NCBI RefSeq assembly: GCF_047495495.1
Contig: NZ_CP179930.1
Coordinates: 1,736,001-1,800,000 of the forward strand
DNA: 64,000 nt
Reading direction: 5' to 3'
Source: Zymobacter sp047495495
Lineage (GTDB): Bacteria > Pseudomonadota > Gammaproteobacteria > Pseudomonadales > Halomonadaceae
The position numbers and the translations under genes are program-made. Positions 24,686-33,951 of this stretch are shown piece by piece. Position 1 is the stretch's first letter; each line of letters starts with the position of its first letter. The notes under the pieces were generated by a model. The model had not been told where the DNA came from. It searched no databases and saw only the letters and a program-made list of their open reading frames with translations.

Positions 24686-24718
24686 AAAAATGACGACAGC
24701 GGCACTAAACCGCTGTCG
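24686..24718 (-). terminator. Terminator of the flgKL operon
   Basis: GACAGCGG (24695-24702) and CCGCTGTC (24710-24717) form a perfect 8-bp stem; on the minus strand a T5 run follows after four bases. It lies just downstream of flgL. Confidence 0.75.
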
Positions 24719-24725
24719 CCGTGAC

Positions 24726-25670
24726 TTACAGCAGATCCATCAGTGAGGTGCCATTCAGCATTGCATAGGAGCGGATGGCCGCTTCGTAGCCCACCTGACT
24801 CAGGGAGTAGTTGGAGATGGCTTCCGCCATATCCGTTACGCCCAATTTGTCGATGCTGTCCTGCAGGTTGACTTTGTTGTCTGCCCACTGGGTATCCAGC
24901 GCGCTGATTTCATTCATTCGTGTCCCGCCTTCGGCGCGCACAATGGAAATGTTGTCCATTCCGCTATCGAGCTTCTTGAGGCCCGCCGACAGTGTTTCCT
25001 GAATGCTGCTAACGTTCGTGGTACCGTCTTCCGTAGGCGTTTCCAGCGCGTTAACCATGTCCTTGATGACGTTGAACAGGTTTTCGCCATCGCTTGTCTT
25101 AAAGGCGCTGTCTGCGGTCACTACACCACTCACCGTACGGCTAGCGTCCACACGGTAGCTCATGCGATCGCCGCCCTGATAGTCCTGACCGCTGGCCGTC
25201 TGGGTGATGGTCATGGTCGACTCATCAATATTGAATGGTGCCTGATCGCTCTTGTAACCCGAGAACAGATAGTTGCCGCTACCATCGCGTGTGTTGGCTA
25301 CGCTCGCCAGTGTTTCATACCCACCGCGCAAGTCCTTGGCCAATGCACTGCGGTTCTCATCGGTCAGCGTGCCGTTGAGTGCCTGAACCACACGCGTACG
25401 CACGTCCTGCAATGCATCCGTTGCACTACCGAGTGCCGTTTCCTGCAGTTTGAGCTGATTGTTCATCTCTGTACGTGTGCTGCTGTACTGACCATTCTTG
25501 GACATTTCATTGTCCAGCCCTACCAGGCGTGCCGACCCGTAAGCGTCATCCGACGGGTTGGTAATGCGCTGGTTGGTGATGACCTTGGTGTACGCCTCTT
25601 CCATCGTTGTCTGCTGCTTCTGCATGCCTGTCAGGCTACGACTCTGCAGCAAGGAACTACTGATCCGCAT
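24726..25670 (-). CDS. flgL: Flagellar hook-filament junction protein FlgL
   Basis: 314 residues, near the usual length. The N-terminal flagellin-like region MRISSSLLQSRSLTGMQKQQTTMEEAYTKVITNQRITNPSDD and the C-terminal coiled region ending YAMLNGTSLMDLL are diagnostic of FlgL. It forms the second junction layer between hook and filament and is exported by the flagellar type III system. It is the last gene of the flgKL unit. Confidence 0.95.
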   Translation of the reverse strand: MRISSSLLQSRSLTGMQKQQTTMEEAYTKVITNQRITNPSDDAYGSARLVGLDNEMSKNGQYSSTRTEMNNQLKLQETALGSATDALQDVRTRVVQALNGTLTDENRSALAKDLRGGYETLASVANTRDGSGNYLFSGYKSDQAPFNIDESTMTITQTASGQDYQGGDRMSYRVDASRTVSGVVTADSAFKTSDGENLFNVIKDMVNALETPTEDGTTNVSSIQETLSAGLKKLDSGMDNISIVRAEGGTRMNEISALDTQWADNKVNLQDSIDKLGVTDMAEAISNYSLSQVGYEAAIRSYAMLNGTSLMDLL

Positions 25671-25722
25671 GATGTACTCCTAAATGACGTTCGATAACCT
25701 ATATCGTTGATAACTGCCCGAA

Positions 25723-27057
25723 TCAGTTCAGCTGCAGGATGGTATCCATCAGTGTCATGGCAGTAGACAGGATTTTGGAGTTGGCCTTGTAGTAGGTCTG
25801 GAACTGCATCAGATTTGAAAATTCTTCGTCAGTGTTGACCCCAGACAGGGACTGCTGCTTTTCTTCGAGCTGGGCTGTGACTTTGCCCTGCGCTGTCACG
25901 CGGTTGTTGATGTCCGTGACCGCAGTACCTACAGCGCTGACGTTGCTGGCATACGCTTCGCTGAAGCTCATTTCGGTGTTGCCGATCTGGAAGCGCTGGT
26001 TTTGCAGGTCTGCCAGCAGCAGAGCGTTGCGGTTATCCTTTTCACCGGAATCAGAAGCGGACGCAGCGGCCAGTTTGCGCGGATCCGTGAGGGCGACCTT
26101 GATACCTGCCGCAACATCCGGTGCGTTTGCCTCTATTTCGAACAGGGCGCTGCCCTGCTGACCATCCATATCGTAACCCTGGGTCTGGATGGCGTTGACC
26201 TGTGTCACTACCGTCTGTGCCAGGTTGCTGAGGTTGGTACGCGCGTTGGCCAGATCACCATTGCGGAATTCAGCGGTGCCGCCCAGCGTCCCACCCGTCA
26301 GCGTTTGTGCACGGGTTTCATCGAGCTTGAAGTAATCGCTACCGGCTACCAGTGTGGAACCATCGCTCAGGCTGATGTTGAGCTGAGTGCCGTCCTGCGC
26401 GATCACATCGACACCGACGATCTTGCTCAGCTCGGCTACGGCCTGATCACGAGCATCCAGCAGTTCGTTGGGCTCGGCGTTGGTCTCTGCACGAACCTTG
26501 GAAATCTTTTCATTCAGCTGGCTGATCTGTTCGCCGTACTTGTTCACCTGCTCGACGTTGGTTTTGATCGTGGCATCGGCGGTCGATTCGTACGTTTGCA
26601 GCTGGCTGGACAGCGAGTTGAACAGGTTGGCCATTGACTGACCGTTGCTCAGCACGGTCTGGCGTGCAGCCGTTGACGTCGGGTCCTGAGCCAGCGTAGA
26701 GGTCGCGGAAAAGAATTCATTGATGCGCTTGTCGAGCGACGTGCTGTCCGTCGATGAATAGGTATACAGCTTGTCCAGCTTGTTCAAGCCGTCCTGTTGT
26801 GCCGTGTAATCAGCCTGAGAGCTATAGGAGCTGTTGCGCTGATTGTTGAGCGTCGAATCGTAGTAGCGCTCGGCATTGCTGGTGAAGACACCACTCCCTA
26901 CGCGAATCACCCCACCACTCTGCGGAGCTTCCGTCGAGGTGACGTACTGGCGAGAGTAGTTTTTATTCGTGTAGTTATCGAGGTTGTTGCTTGTCGTTGC
27001 CAATTGAGCGTTGGCATTGCGCAGGCCGCTGGTCGCAATACTAAACAAGTTACTCAT
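25723..27057 (-). CDS. flgK: Flagellar hook-associated protein FlgK
   Basis: 444 residues. N-terminal SNLFSIATSGLRNANAQLATTSNNLDNYTNKNYSRQ and C-terminal EEFSNLMQFQTYYKANSKILSTAMTLMDTILQLN are typical rod/hook-family ends. It is about 100 residues shorter than the enteric protein, so the central variable domain exposed on the junction surface is reduced. A sigma-28-type promoter lies upstream (27159-27185), separating flgKL from flgJ. Confidence 0.94.
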   Translation of the reverse strand: MSNLFSIATSGLRNANAQLATTSNNLDNYTNKNYSRQYVTSTEAPQSGGVIRVGSGVFTSNAERYYDSTLNNQRNSSYSSQADYTAQQDGLNKLDKLYTYSSTDSTSLDKRINEFFSATSTLAQDPTSTAARQTVLSNGQSMANLFNSLSSQLQTYESTADATIKTNVEQVNKYGEQISQLNEKISKVRAETNAEPNELLDARDQAVAELSKIVGVDVIAQDGTQLNISLSDGSTLVAGSDYFKLDETRAQTLTGGTLGGTAEFRNGDLANARTNLSNLAQTVVTQVNAIQTQGYDMDGQQGSALFEIEANAPDVAAGIKVALTDPRKLAAASASDSGEKDNRNALLLADLQNQRFQIGNTEMSFSEAYASNVSAVGTAVTDINNRVTAQGKVTAQLEEKQQSLSGVNTDEEFSNLMQFQTYYKANSKILSTAMTLMDTILQLN

Positions 27058-27158
27058 GTTGGGTTTGCCCTTGAGATATTGCCATTGGAGTGGTGAAAAA
27101 GGTCTTGCGAATGATTGGCGTACAAAGATGTTTCTTATGATGTCTGACTATGCCCTGA

Positions 27159-27185
27159 CTATCGGCGCAATGTACGAAAACTTGA
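27159..27185 (-). promoter_or_regulatory. FliA (sigma-28) promoter for flgKL
   Basis: On the minus strand TCAAGTTT (27185-27178), 11 bp, then GCCGATAG (27166-27159). The consensus is TAAAGTTT-N11-GCCGATAA, so 14 of 16 positions match with exact spacing. It makes flgKL a late operon. Confidence 0.85.
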
Positions 27186-27222
27186 GTAGCTGCTAGCGCT
27201 ACAGGCCGCGCCATAGCTAAAG

Positions 27223-27248
27223 AAAAGCGCACGTAAATGTGCGCTTTT
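27223..27248. terminator. Bidirectional terminator between flgJ and flgK
   Basis: AAAAGCGCAC and GTGCGCTTTT form a perfect 10-bp stem around GTAAAT, with T/A runs on both sides. It lies upstream of the flgK promoter and just after flgJ. Confidence 0.85.
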
Positions 27249-27270
27249 CTCGTAAGCAGGGTGATTACCG

Positions 27271-28386
27271 CTAGAAGATGCGGGAAGGGTCATCGTCCAG
27301 ACTGGCATATTGCCGGACGGCGCTACGCGAGGCTGCTGATACGGTACGCTGCTGCCGTTCTTGGGCCGTCACTTCCAGTGACTCAGGCAGCAGATCAATG
27401 ATGGAATGAAGCTTCTCGGCATAGTGCGGGTCAGTGGCATAGCCGCGCTTCTGGAGCAGTGAAGCCCCTTCATGCGCCGTACTGCCGGCAATTCCGCTGT
27501 AGCGCGGATGCGAGGTCAGCATGCGTGCATAGTCTCGCATGGCGTGCTCGTCGGACTCGTAGGCGCGGAAGCGCTCCTGTCGCTGCGAAGCCACGCCGTT
27601 TTCATACTCAGTCGTGGTGGTCGCACGGCTGGCCTCGGCATAGCGCCCAACGGCCTTGATACCGAACAGGTTGTGTCCGTCCCGCCCATCCTGATGCTTC
27701 ACATCGTGGCGACCCCAACCGGTTTCCAGTGCAGCCTGTGCCACGATAAGGCGTACAGGAATACCGCTTTCCGCACTGATGCGACGGGCGCTATCACCGA
27801 TACGTGCCAAGAAATTGGCCACATGAGGTGCGGCCTGCAGCTTCTCGCGCGCGATCTCCCACAGCGATGAGACAGAAGAAGAGCTGTCGGTCGCTGATTC
27901 CTGATGCTGATGCCCTGCCGACACCATCTGACCGGCCGCCACATGTTCGGTCGGTGCACTGTGCACGCCAAACTGACGCTGGGCCTGTGCCTCGGCCGCG
28001 ATATCGTTGATGGCGCGCGGCTGGCCCATCGGGATACCTGCCAGCGTTGCCAGAGTGGCACTGTCAGCAGCGCCCCCCTGGGCCGTTGTCCGTCCGCCGC
28101 CAAGCTGCTGCTGCATCATGTCAGCGATACCAATGCCGCGCGACGACATGGCCTGCGCCAGCTGCATGTCACGCATCTGGCCCATGGTCTTCATCGCCTC
28201 GCTGTTATAAAGGCTGCTTTCCGGCACCGAGGCACGCATCGTCTTCAACATCATGTTGAGGAAGATCGCTTCAAACTGCTGCGTGACCGGCTTGAGCCCA
28301 GAACCCGCCTGCTGGCGCTCGGCGCGCGAGATGCTGGACAGACCGTTAACGTCCAGAGCGAATCCGCGAGAGGCATCAATCGTCAT
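27271..28386 (-). CDS. flgJ: FlgJ, rod-cap protein with peptidoglycan hydrolase domain
   Basis: 371 residues. N-terminal domain (to about 110) is the rod-binding part (VTQQFEAIFLNMMLKTMRASVPES ... MGQMRDMQLAQAMSSRGIGIADMM). After a Gln/Ser-rich linker the C-terminal glucosaminidase domain has ISAESGIPVRLIVAQAALETGWGRHDV with the catalytic Glu in ALETGWG, and HNLFGIKA. It caps the growing rod and cuts peptidoglycan in the periplasm. The start overlaps the flgI stop. Confidence 0.95.
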   Translation of the reverse strand: MTIDASRGFALDVNGLSSISRAERQQAGSGLKPVTQQFEAIFLNMMLKTMRASVPESSLYNSEAMKTMGQMRDMQLAQAMSSRGIGIADMMQQQLGGGRTTAQGGAADSATLATLAGIPMGQPRAINDIAAEAQAQRQFGVHSAPTEHVAAGQMVSAGHQHQESATDSSSSVSSLWEIAREKLQAAPHVANFLARIGDSARRISAESGIPVRLIVAQAALETGWGRHDVKHQDGRDGHNLFGIKAVGRYAEASRATTTTEYENGVASQRQERFRAYESDEHAMRDYARMLTSHPRYSGIAGSTAHEGASLLQKRGYATDPHYAEKLHSIIDLLPESLEVTAQERQQRTVSAASRSAVRQYASLDDDPSRIF

Positions 28387-29516
28387 CAGATGATCTCCAG
28401 ATCCGCCTGCAGAGAACCGGCAGCCTTAAGCGCTTCCAGAATCGAGATCAGATCCTGCGTTGATGCGCCCAGAGAGTTCAGGCTGTTGACCACATCCACC
28501 AGATCCGTGCTGGCCGGAATAACCTGCAAGGCACCGCTTTCAGACTGCACCGAGATATTGGCGCGCGGTGTGGTACGGGTCTCGCCGTTGCTCAGCGGGC
28601 CTGGCTGGCTGACTTCATCCTGACGGTCAATCGTGATCGACAGGTTGCCATGCGCTACGGCGGCACGACGCAACTTCACGTCGGAGTTCATGACCACCGA
28701 TCCGGTACGCGAGTTGATGGTGACCTTGGCGGGCGGTGCGGCTTCGTTGACCTGAACATTCTGCACCTGTGCCAAGAAACCAACCCGCTCTGCCGGGTCC
28801 ATCGGGGCAATCAGCTGAATGTTGCGGGCATCCATGGCGGTTGCGATCGGGCGCTTGAAGTAGCGGTTGATCGCCGTCATGGTAGCGGCTGCCGTGTTGA
28901 AGTCGGCACGCTTGAGGTCAAGGCTGACGATACCGTTGCGGCTCATATCCAGCGCCACCGAGCGCTCGATCGTCGCCCCGGCAGGAATGCGTCCTGACGA
29001 CAGCTGGTTGATGGTGACACTGGAGCCACCGGATTCGGCACCGGCACCACCGATGACCACGTTCCCCTGCGCCAGCGCATAAACCTGCCCATCAGCCCCT
29101 TTCAATGGCGTCATCAGCAGCGTACCGCCGCGCAGGTTCTTGGCCGTTCCGACCGAGGAAACGGTCACGTCGATCTGCTGCCCAGGGCTGGCGAACGGCG
29201 GAATGTTGGCCGTCACCATGACGGCGGCCACGTTGCGCAGCTGCATGTTGGTACCGGAAGGCACCGTGATGCCCAATTCCGACAGCATGTTATTCAATGT
29301 CTGTGTCGTAAACGGGGTCTGTGTGGTCTGGTCACCACTGCCATCCAGCCCGACAACCAGTCCATAACCGATGACCGCGTTGTCACGAATCCCCTGGATC
29401 GTGGCGATGTCGCGAATCCTGTCGGCGCTGGCCAGCGGAACAACTGCTGGACTCAGCGTCAGCAAGGTACCCAGTGCAAGTGACAGTGCGCGGCGCGCAG
29501 TAATTGAACGTGGCAT
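28386..29516 (-). CDS. flgI: Flagellar P-ring protein FlgI
   Basis: 376 residues with a signal peptide (RRALSLALGTLLTLSPAVVPLASA) and the conserved start of the mature protein DRIRDIATIQGIRDNAVIGYGLVVGLDGSGDQTTQTPFTTQTL. It forms the ring in the peptidoglycan layer around the rod. Same order as in enteric flg operons, tightly packed with flgH and flgJ. Confidence 0.96.
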   Translation of the reverse strand: MPRSITARRALSLALGTLLTLSPAVVPLASADRIRDIATIQGIRDNAVIGYGLVVGLDGSGDQTTQTPFTTQTLNNMLSELGITVPSGTNMQLRNVAAVMVTANIPPFASPGQQIDVTVSSVGTAKNLRGGTLLMTPLKGADGQVYALAQGNVVIGGAGAESGGSSVTINQLSSGRIPAGATIERSVALDMSRNGIVSLDLKRADFNTAAATMTAINRYFKRPIATAMDARNIQLIAPMDPAERVGFLAQVQNVQVNEAAPPAKVTINSRTGSVVMNSDVKLRRAAVAHGNLSITIDRQDEVSQPGPLSNGETRTTPRANISVQSESGALQVIPASTDLVDVVNSLNSLGASTQDLISILEALKAAGSLQADLEII

Positions 29517-29525
29517 AATCAGGTA

Positions 29526-30251
29526 TCAGAACGGTGAAATGTTAAGGAAGACGCGCTGCAGCCAGCCCATGCGCTGTGCTTCATCAATGAAGCCATCGCC
29601 GTAGTATTCGAGACGGGCATCCGCAATCTGCGTCGACTGAATCGTATTCTGTGCGGTGATGAAGCGCGGGTTGACGATCCCGGACAGGCGGATGTACTCG
29701 GTGCCCTGGTTGATGCCAATCTGACGTTCACCGATGACCGACAGATTGCCATTGGGCAGCACATCACGCACGGTCACAGAAATGGTGCCCGTTACGCTGT
29801 TGTTCGCGGCCGCAGCCCCTTTGCCGCTGAAGTCGTTCTTGCCCGACATATCCATGTTCTGCGATGCGTCGACAAGACCACCCGTCAGCTTCGGCACGGC
29901 CGTTACGGTCAGACTGCCCGAGCCTTCGCGACTCGCCGAGGCGGAAGAGTTCTTGGCGGCATTGACCTTCTCGTTTAGAACGACGGTCAGGATGTCACCA
30001 ATCCCGCGTGGACGACGGTCTTCGAACAGCGGACGAACGTAGTTCGCCTGATAGATCGAGCCGTTGGCGACGGCAACCGGTGCCGGCTGGGGCGGCGAGC
30101 TGGTCGGCCCGTTGACGATGTTCTGGCGCGGAACGTACGCACAGCCTTCGAGCACCGCCAGCAGCACCATGCCCAGCACGCCCGGCAGCCATGATGAGGA
30201 ACGCGTGCGGCAGCGCGTACGCGCTGCCTGTTTGTCATTGTGCGTACTCAT
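29526..30251 (-). CDS. flgH: Flagellar L-ring lipoprotein FlgH
   Basis: 241 residues. Lipobox LAVLEGC near residue 37 follows an Arg-rich n-region. The mature part shows SIYQANYVRPLFEDRRPRGIGDILTVVLNEKVNAAKNSSASASREGS, typical of FlgH. I used the ATG at 30251; a GTG two codons upstream would overlap the flgG stop. It forms the outer-membrane ring. Confidence 0.95.
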   Translation of the reverse strand: MSTHNDKQAARTRCRTRSSSWLPGVLGMVLLAVLEGCAYVPRQNIVNGPTSSPPQPAPVAVANGSIYQANYVRPLFEDRRPRGIGDILTVVLNEKVNAAKNSSASASREGSGSLTVTAVPKLTGGLVDASQNMDMSGKNDFSGKGAAAANNSVTGTISVTVRDVLPNGNLSVIGERQIGINQGTEYIRLSGIVNPRFITAQNTIQSTQIADARLEYYGDGFIDEAQRMGWLQRVFLNISPF

Positions 30252-30253
30252 GA

Positions 30254-31036
30254 TCACAGCTGCGCCAGTTTGCTAAGCATCTGGTCTGCCGTGGACACAG
30301 CCTTGGAGTTGATTTCGTAAGAGCGCTGGGTCTCGATCATGTTCACCATTTCCTGCACCACGTTGACGTTGGATTTTTCCACGTAGCCTTGGTACAGGCT
30401 GCCCGCACCGTTGGTGCCCGGCTGGGAATCATTGCGCGTACCGGACGCATCGGTTTCCATGTACAGGTTGTCACCGAGGCTCTGCAGCCCGGTCGGGTTG
30501 ATGAACATCGACAGCTGGATCTGTCCGACCTGCTGAGCGGCCGAGTTCCCCGCCTGCGTCACGGATACAACCCCATCCTTGCCTACCGTAAAGGAGGTGG
30601 CGTCGGACGGAATGGTGATCGTCGGGTCGACCGGATAGCCCAGCGAAGTTACCAGCTGGCCGTTCTGATCCACCTGGAAGGCGCCGTCACGGGTATAGGC
30701 CGTGTTGCCATCGGGCAGCTGTACAGCAAAGAAACCGTTGCCGTTGATCGCCAGATCCTTGGAGTTGCCGGTCTGCTCCAGGCCGCCCTGCGTATGCAGG
30801 CGTTCGGTGGCCATCACGCGTACCCCGGTCCCCATCTGCAGGCCTGACGGCAGGTTGGTCTGCGCAGAGGACATCGCCCCCGGCTGACGTTCGTTCTGAT
30901 AAAGAAGATCTTGGAAAACAGCGTTGGAACGTTTGAACCCGTTGGTCGAGACGTTCGCCAGGTTGTTGGACGTGACGTCCAGCTGAACCTGCTGAGCTTC
31001 GAGCCCAGTCTTAGCGGTAGAAAGTGCACGCAACAT
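30254..31036 (-). CDS. flgG: Flagellar distal rod protein FlgG
   Basis: 260 residues, the family length. MLRALSTAKTGLEAQQVQLDVTSNNLANVSTNGFKRSNAVFQDLLYQ and the end GYVEKSNVNVVQEMVNMIETQRSYEINSKAVSTADQMLSKLAQL are diagnostic. It builds the distal rod. Confidence 0.97.
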   Translation of the reverse strand: MLRALSTAKTGLEAQQVQLDVTSNNLANVSTNGFKRSNAVFQDLLYQNERQPGAMSSAQTNLPSGLQMGTGVRVMATERLHTQGGLEQTGNSKDLAINGNGFFAVQLPDGNTAYTRDGAFQVDQNGQLVTSLGYPVDPTITIPSDATSFTVGKDGVVSVTQAGNSAAQQVGQIQLSMFINPTGLQSLGDNLYMETDASGTRNDSQPGTNGAGSLYQGYVEKSNVNVVQEMVNMIETQRSYEINSKAVSTADQMLSKLAQL

Positions 31037-31139
31037 GCGAGTGCTCCTCGGATATCCTGAATAGCATGAATAAAGGAAAGGCCTGCGTGCCCTATGGCCG
31101 ATCGCTCACGTATCCGGCGCAAGCAGACCCTCACAAGAA

Positions 31140-31892
31140 TCAGTTCACTCCCAGCAGAGAATTGGCTTTCTGCTCGTTCTCATCAGCGGTGCTGAGCGTC
31201 TTCATGTTCATCTCGAAACGGCGAGCCACGTCGATCATGGACACCATCGCATCGACGGCTGACACGTTGCTGGTTTCGATCGCACCGCTCACCACGCGAA
31301 CGGTGTTGTCCGGCTGCGCGGGGGCGGCGGCAGAGCCGTCCGGATTGGCGCGCTGCGCGAACAGGCCATCATCGCCGCGTTCCAGCGATGACAGGGCGGG
31401 TTTCACCAGCTTGAGCTGCCCGATCTCATCCATGCGCTTGCCATCGTTCGAACGCACCATCACGGTGCCTTCACCGTTGATGTTGACATCGCCTTCGGTA
31501 GGCAGCACCAGCGGCTCGCCACCGGTACTGCGGACAGGATGACCGTGGGACAGCAGCATGCCGTTGCCGTCGACCTGTAGGCCGCCGTTACGGGTGTACC
31601 CTTCAGAACCGTCCGCTCGAGTGACGGCCAGCCAGCCTTCCCCTTTGATGGCGACATCCAGCGGGCGACCGGTCGTTTCGACCGTACCCTCTTTCGTTTC
31701 CATCCCCGGGGTTGTCTGCACGGCGGAAACGCGCGTGCCCTCACCGTCACCCTGTACCGGTACGGCACGGGTAGCGGCCAGCTGCGCGCGGAACCCTGGG
31801 GTACTGACGTTGGCCATGTTGTTGGCCACGATCGTCTGGCGATCCAGCGACTGCTTGGCTCCAGACATCGCGGTATAAATCATCCTGTCCAT
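31140..31892 (-). CDS. flgF: Flagellar proximal rod protein FlgF
   Basis: 250 residues. MDRMIYTAMSGAKQSLDRQTIVANNMANVSTPGFRAQLAATRAVPV and the C-terminal SNVSAVDAMVSMIDVARRFEMNMKTLSTADENEQKANSLL identify FlgF. A perfect hairpin (31923-31949) lies between it and flgE. Confidence 0.96.
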   Translation of the reverse strand: MDRMIYTAMSGAKQSLDRQTIVANNMANVSTPGFRAQLAATRAVPVQGDGEGTRVSAVQTTPGMETKEGTVETTGRPLDVAIKGEGWLAVTRADGSEGYTRNGGLQVDGNGMLLSHGHPVRSTGGEPLVLPTEGDVNINGEGTVMVRSNDGKRMDEIGQLKLVKPALSSLERGDDGLFAQRANPDGSAAAPAQPDNTVRVVSGAIETSNVSAVDAMVSMIDVARRFEMNMKTLSTADENEQKANSLLGVN

Positions 31893-31922
31893 AACGATTC
31901 CTGCTCAGGTAGTGCCTCTATT

Positions 31923-31949
31923 CACCGCCACCGCTAACCGGTGGCGGTG
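31923..31949 (-). other. Stable hairpin between flgE and flgF
   Basis: CACCGCCACCG and CGGTGGCGGTG form a perfect 11-bp GC-rich stem with a 5-base loop. No T-run follows in either direction, so an mRNA processing or stability role within the operon is more likely than termination. Confidence 0.6.
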
Positions 31950-31969
31950 CTCAGGCCTTCATGACGTCA

Positions 31970-33112
31970 TCAGGACTTCATGCTCATGACCGTCTGCAGG
32001 ATCTGGTCCTGCGTCTTGATGGTCTGAGAGTTGGCCTGATAGTTACGCTGCGCAACGATCATGTTGACCAGCTCGGAAGAGGTATCAACGTTCGATGCCT
32101 CGCGAGCGCTGGACTGCAAATTGCCAAGAGCGCCGGTACCCGGAGTACCCAGCAGCGCCTGACCGGATTCGGTCGTTTCGACATATGCGGTATCGCCGAT
32201 CGGTGACAGCCCGTTCATGTTGCTGAACGTTCCCATCACGATAGTGCCCAGCGTCTGTTTCTGGTCGTTGGAGTACTTGGCAATTATCTGCCCAGTTGAA
32301 TCGATCGAAAGGCTGGAATAGTCACCGGCCTTGTAACCGTCCTGGGAAATAGAGATGTTGCTGAAGTCGCGCGCGTACTGCGTAGAGCCGGTGAAATCGA
32401 GCGTTGCATTGAACGCTGAGGTACCGTTGTTCAGATCGCCAAAGTTCAGCGCCATCGTCTGACCGGAGGTCAGCTGGCCGTTGCTATCGAAGACCAGAGA
32501 AGACGACTGGACATTGTCCGTGCGGCCGTCAATGGCGGCTTTGGCATCCCACGTGTTGCTGGCCGTTTTGGTGAACGTGACCTGTACGCTGTGGGAGTTA
32601 CCCTGAGAGTCGTACACGGTCAGGCTACGGCTGCTGCCCTGGCCCACTTCGGTATTGGAGTTGAGGTTGTAGCTGGCCGCTGCACTGGTGGTTGCCTTGG
32701 CCGCCATCGCATTGCGGTTGACCTGAATAGCCGCAGGCTCACCACCGGTCGTAGTACCGGTATAGCCGGTCAGCTGGCCGCCCGTGGAGTTGACCAGATA
32801 GCCATCCTTGTCCAGCGTGAACTGACCATTGCGGGAGTAGACAGTCTGGTTGCCTTGGGTCAGACGGAAGAAGCCGCTACCGTTGATCGCCAGATCGAGT
32901 TCGCGCGATGACTGCTCGATGGAACCAGAGCTGAAGTCCTGGCTCGTGCCCGTTACGCGGGTACCGATACCCGTTGCACCGGCGTAGATGTCAGCGAACT
33001 CGGTACGTGCGCCCTTGAAGCCCACGGTCTGAGAGTTTGAAATGTTGTTACCGATGGTATCCAGGCTGCTGGAGGCGGCCTTGAGACCACTGACGCCCTG
33101 TGTGAAGCTCAT
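31970..33112 (-). CDS. flgE: Flagellar hook protein FlgE
   Basis: 380 residues. MSFTQGVSGLKAASSSLDTIGNNISNSQTVGFKGARTEFADIYAG and the end LVNMIVAQRNYQANSQTIKTQDQILQTVMSMKS are diagnostic of the hook subunit. The central variable domain is short, similar to enteric hooks. Confidence 0.97.
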   Translation of the reverse strand: MSFTQGVSGLKAASSSLDTIGNNISNSQTVGFKGARTEFADIYAGATGIGTRVTGTSQDFSSGSIEQSSRELDLAINGSGFFRLTQGNQTVYSRNGQFTLDKDGYLVNSTGGQLTGYTGTTTGGEPAAIQVNRNAMAAKATTSAAASYNLNSNTEVGQGSSRSLTVYDSQGNSHSVQVTFTKTASNTWDAKAAIDGRTDNVQSSSLVFDSNGQLTSGQTMALNFGDLNNGTSAFNATLDFTGSTQYARDFSNISISQDGYKAGDYSSLSIDSTGQIIAKYSNDQKQTLGTIVMGTFSNMNGLSPIGDTAYVETTESGQALLGTPGTGALGNLQSSAREASNVDTSSELVNMIVAQRNYQANSQTIKTQDQILQTVMSMKS

Positions 33113-33201
33113 GGTTCACCCTTATTCAATGTCTGTTTCAATTGATTGAGAATGGCCCTTGGCATACACCCATGCAGGCAGGGCCATAGGTTATGCACAG
33201 A

Positions 33202-33912
33202 TCAGAAGATCTGATAAACGTCGTTCAGCGTGGTGTTGCCACTCGTCCCCAGATCAAGCTGGACAGTGCCGCTCGTGCCGGTATTAAGCACACCGTTGAC
33301 CAGTGCATAGTTAAGCGCCGTCACGTTAACCGCACTTCCCTGCGAGGAAGCGGAAACGACAGCGTGATAGTTGCCCGAAGCGACCGCGTTGCCGGACTCA
33401 TCCAGGCCGTCCCACGTCATCGACTGCATACCAGCGTTCTGGGCGCCCAGATCGAAGCTCTTGATCACTTCGCCGGAGCTGTTGGTGATCTTGAGCTTGA
33501 CGCTGTCTGCGGCGGCCGCAAGGTTGAAGCCGAACGGCGTCGTTACCACACCGTCAGACGTGCTGGATACGGAAATGCGATCACCGCTGACCAGTACGCC
33601 ATGCCCCGTCAGCGAGCTGGCCTGCAGCTGCTGCGAGGTGTCGATCTGGCTGGTAATGCCTTTCAGCGTGGTGTTCAGGCTTTCGATACCGCTAACGGTA
33701 TTGATCTGAGCCAGCTGTGCGGTGGTTTCTGTGTTGCTGGCCGGATCAGTCGGATCCTGGTTCTGCAACTGCGCCATCAGCAGCGTCATGAACTGCTGTT
33801 GCAGGTCGGTGCTGGCGGACGTTGTTGAAGAATCACTGCTGGACGATGACGAACTCTTGTTTACCGGAATGGTCGAGATCGACGTCGACGAGGCACCAAT
33901 TACACTGCTCAT
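33202..33912 (-). CDS. flgD: Hook cap protein FlgD
   Basis: 236 residues. After a Ser-rich N-terminus comes the conserved TDLQQQFMTLLMAQLQNQDPTDPASNTETTAQLAQINTVSGIESLN, then a beta-rich domain with VKLKITNSSGEVIKSFDLGAQNAGMQSMTWDGLDESGNAVASGNY. It is the scaffold for hook assembly and is discarded later. Confidence 0.96.
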   Translation of the reverse strand: MSSVIGASSTSISTIPVNKSSSSSSSDSSTTSASTDLQQQFMTLLMAQLQNQDPTDPASNTETTAQLAQINTVSGIESLNTTLKGITSQIDTSQQLQASSLTGHGVLVSGDRISVSSTSDGVVTTPFGFNLAAAADSVKLKITNSSGEVIKSFDLGAQNAGMQSMTWDGLDESGNAVASGNYHAVVSASSQGSAVNVTALNYALVNGVLNTGTSGTVQLDLGTSGNTTLNDVYQIF

Positions 33913-33951
33913 ATCATGCTCTCCTTGCGGTTCGGGTCTGCCGATTCAGGC

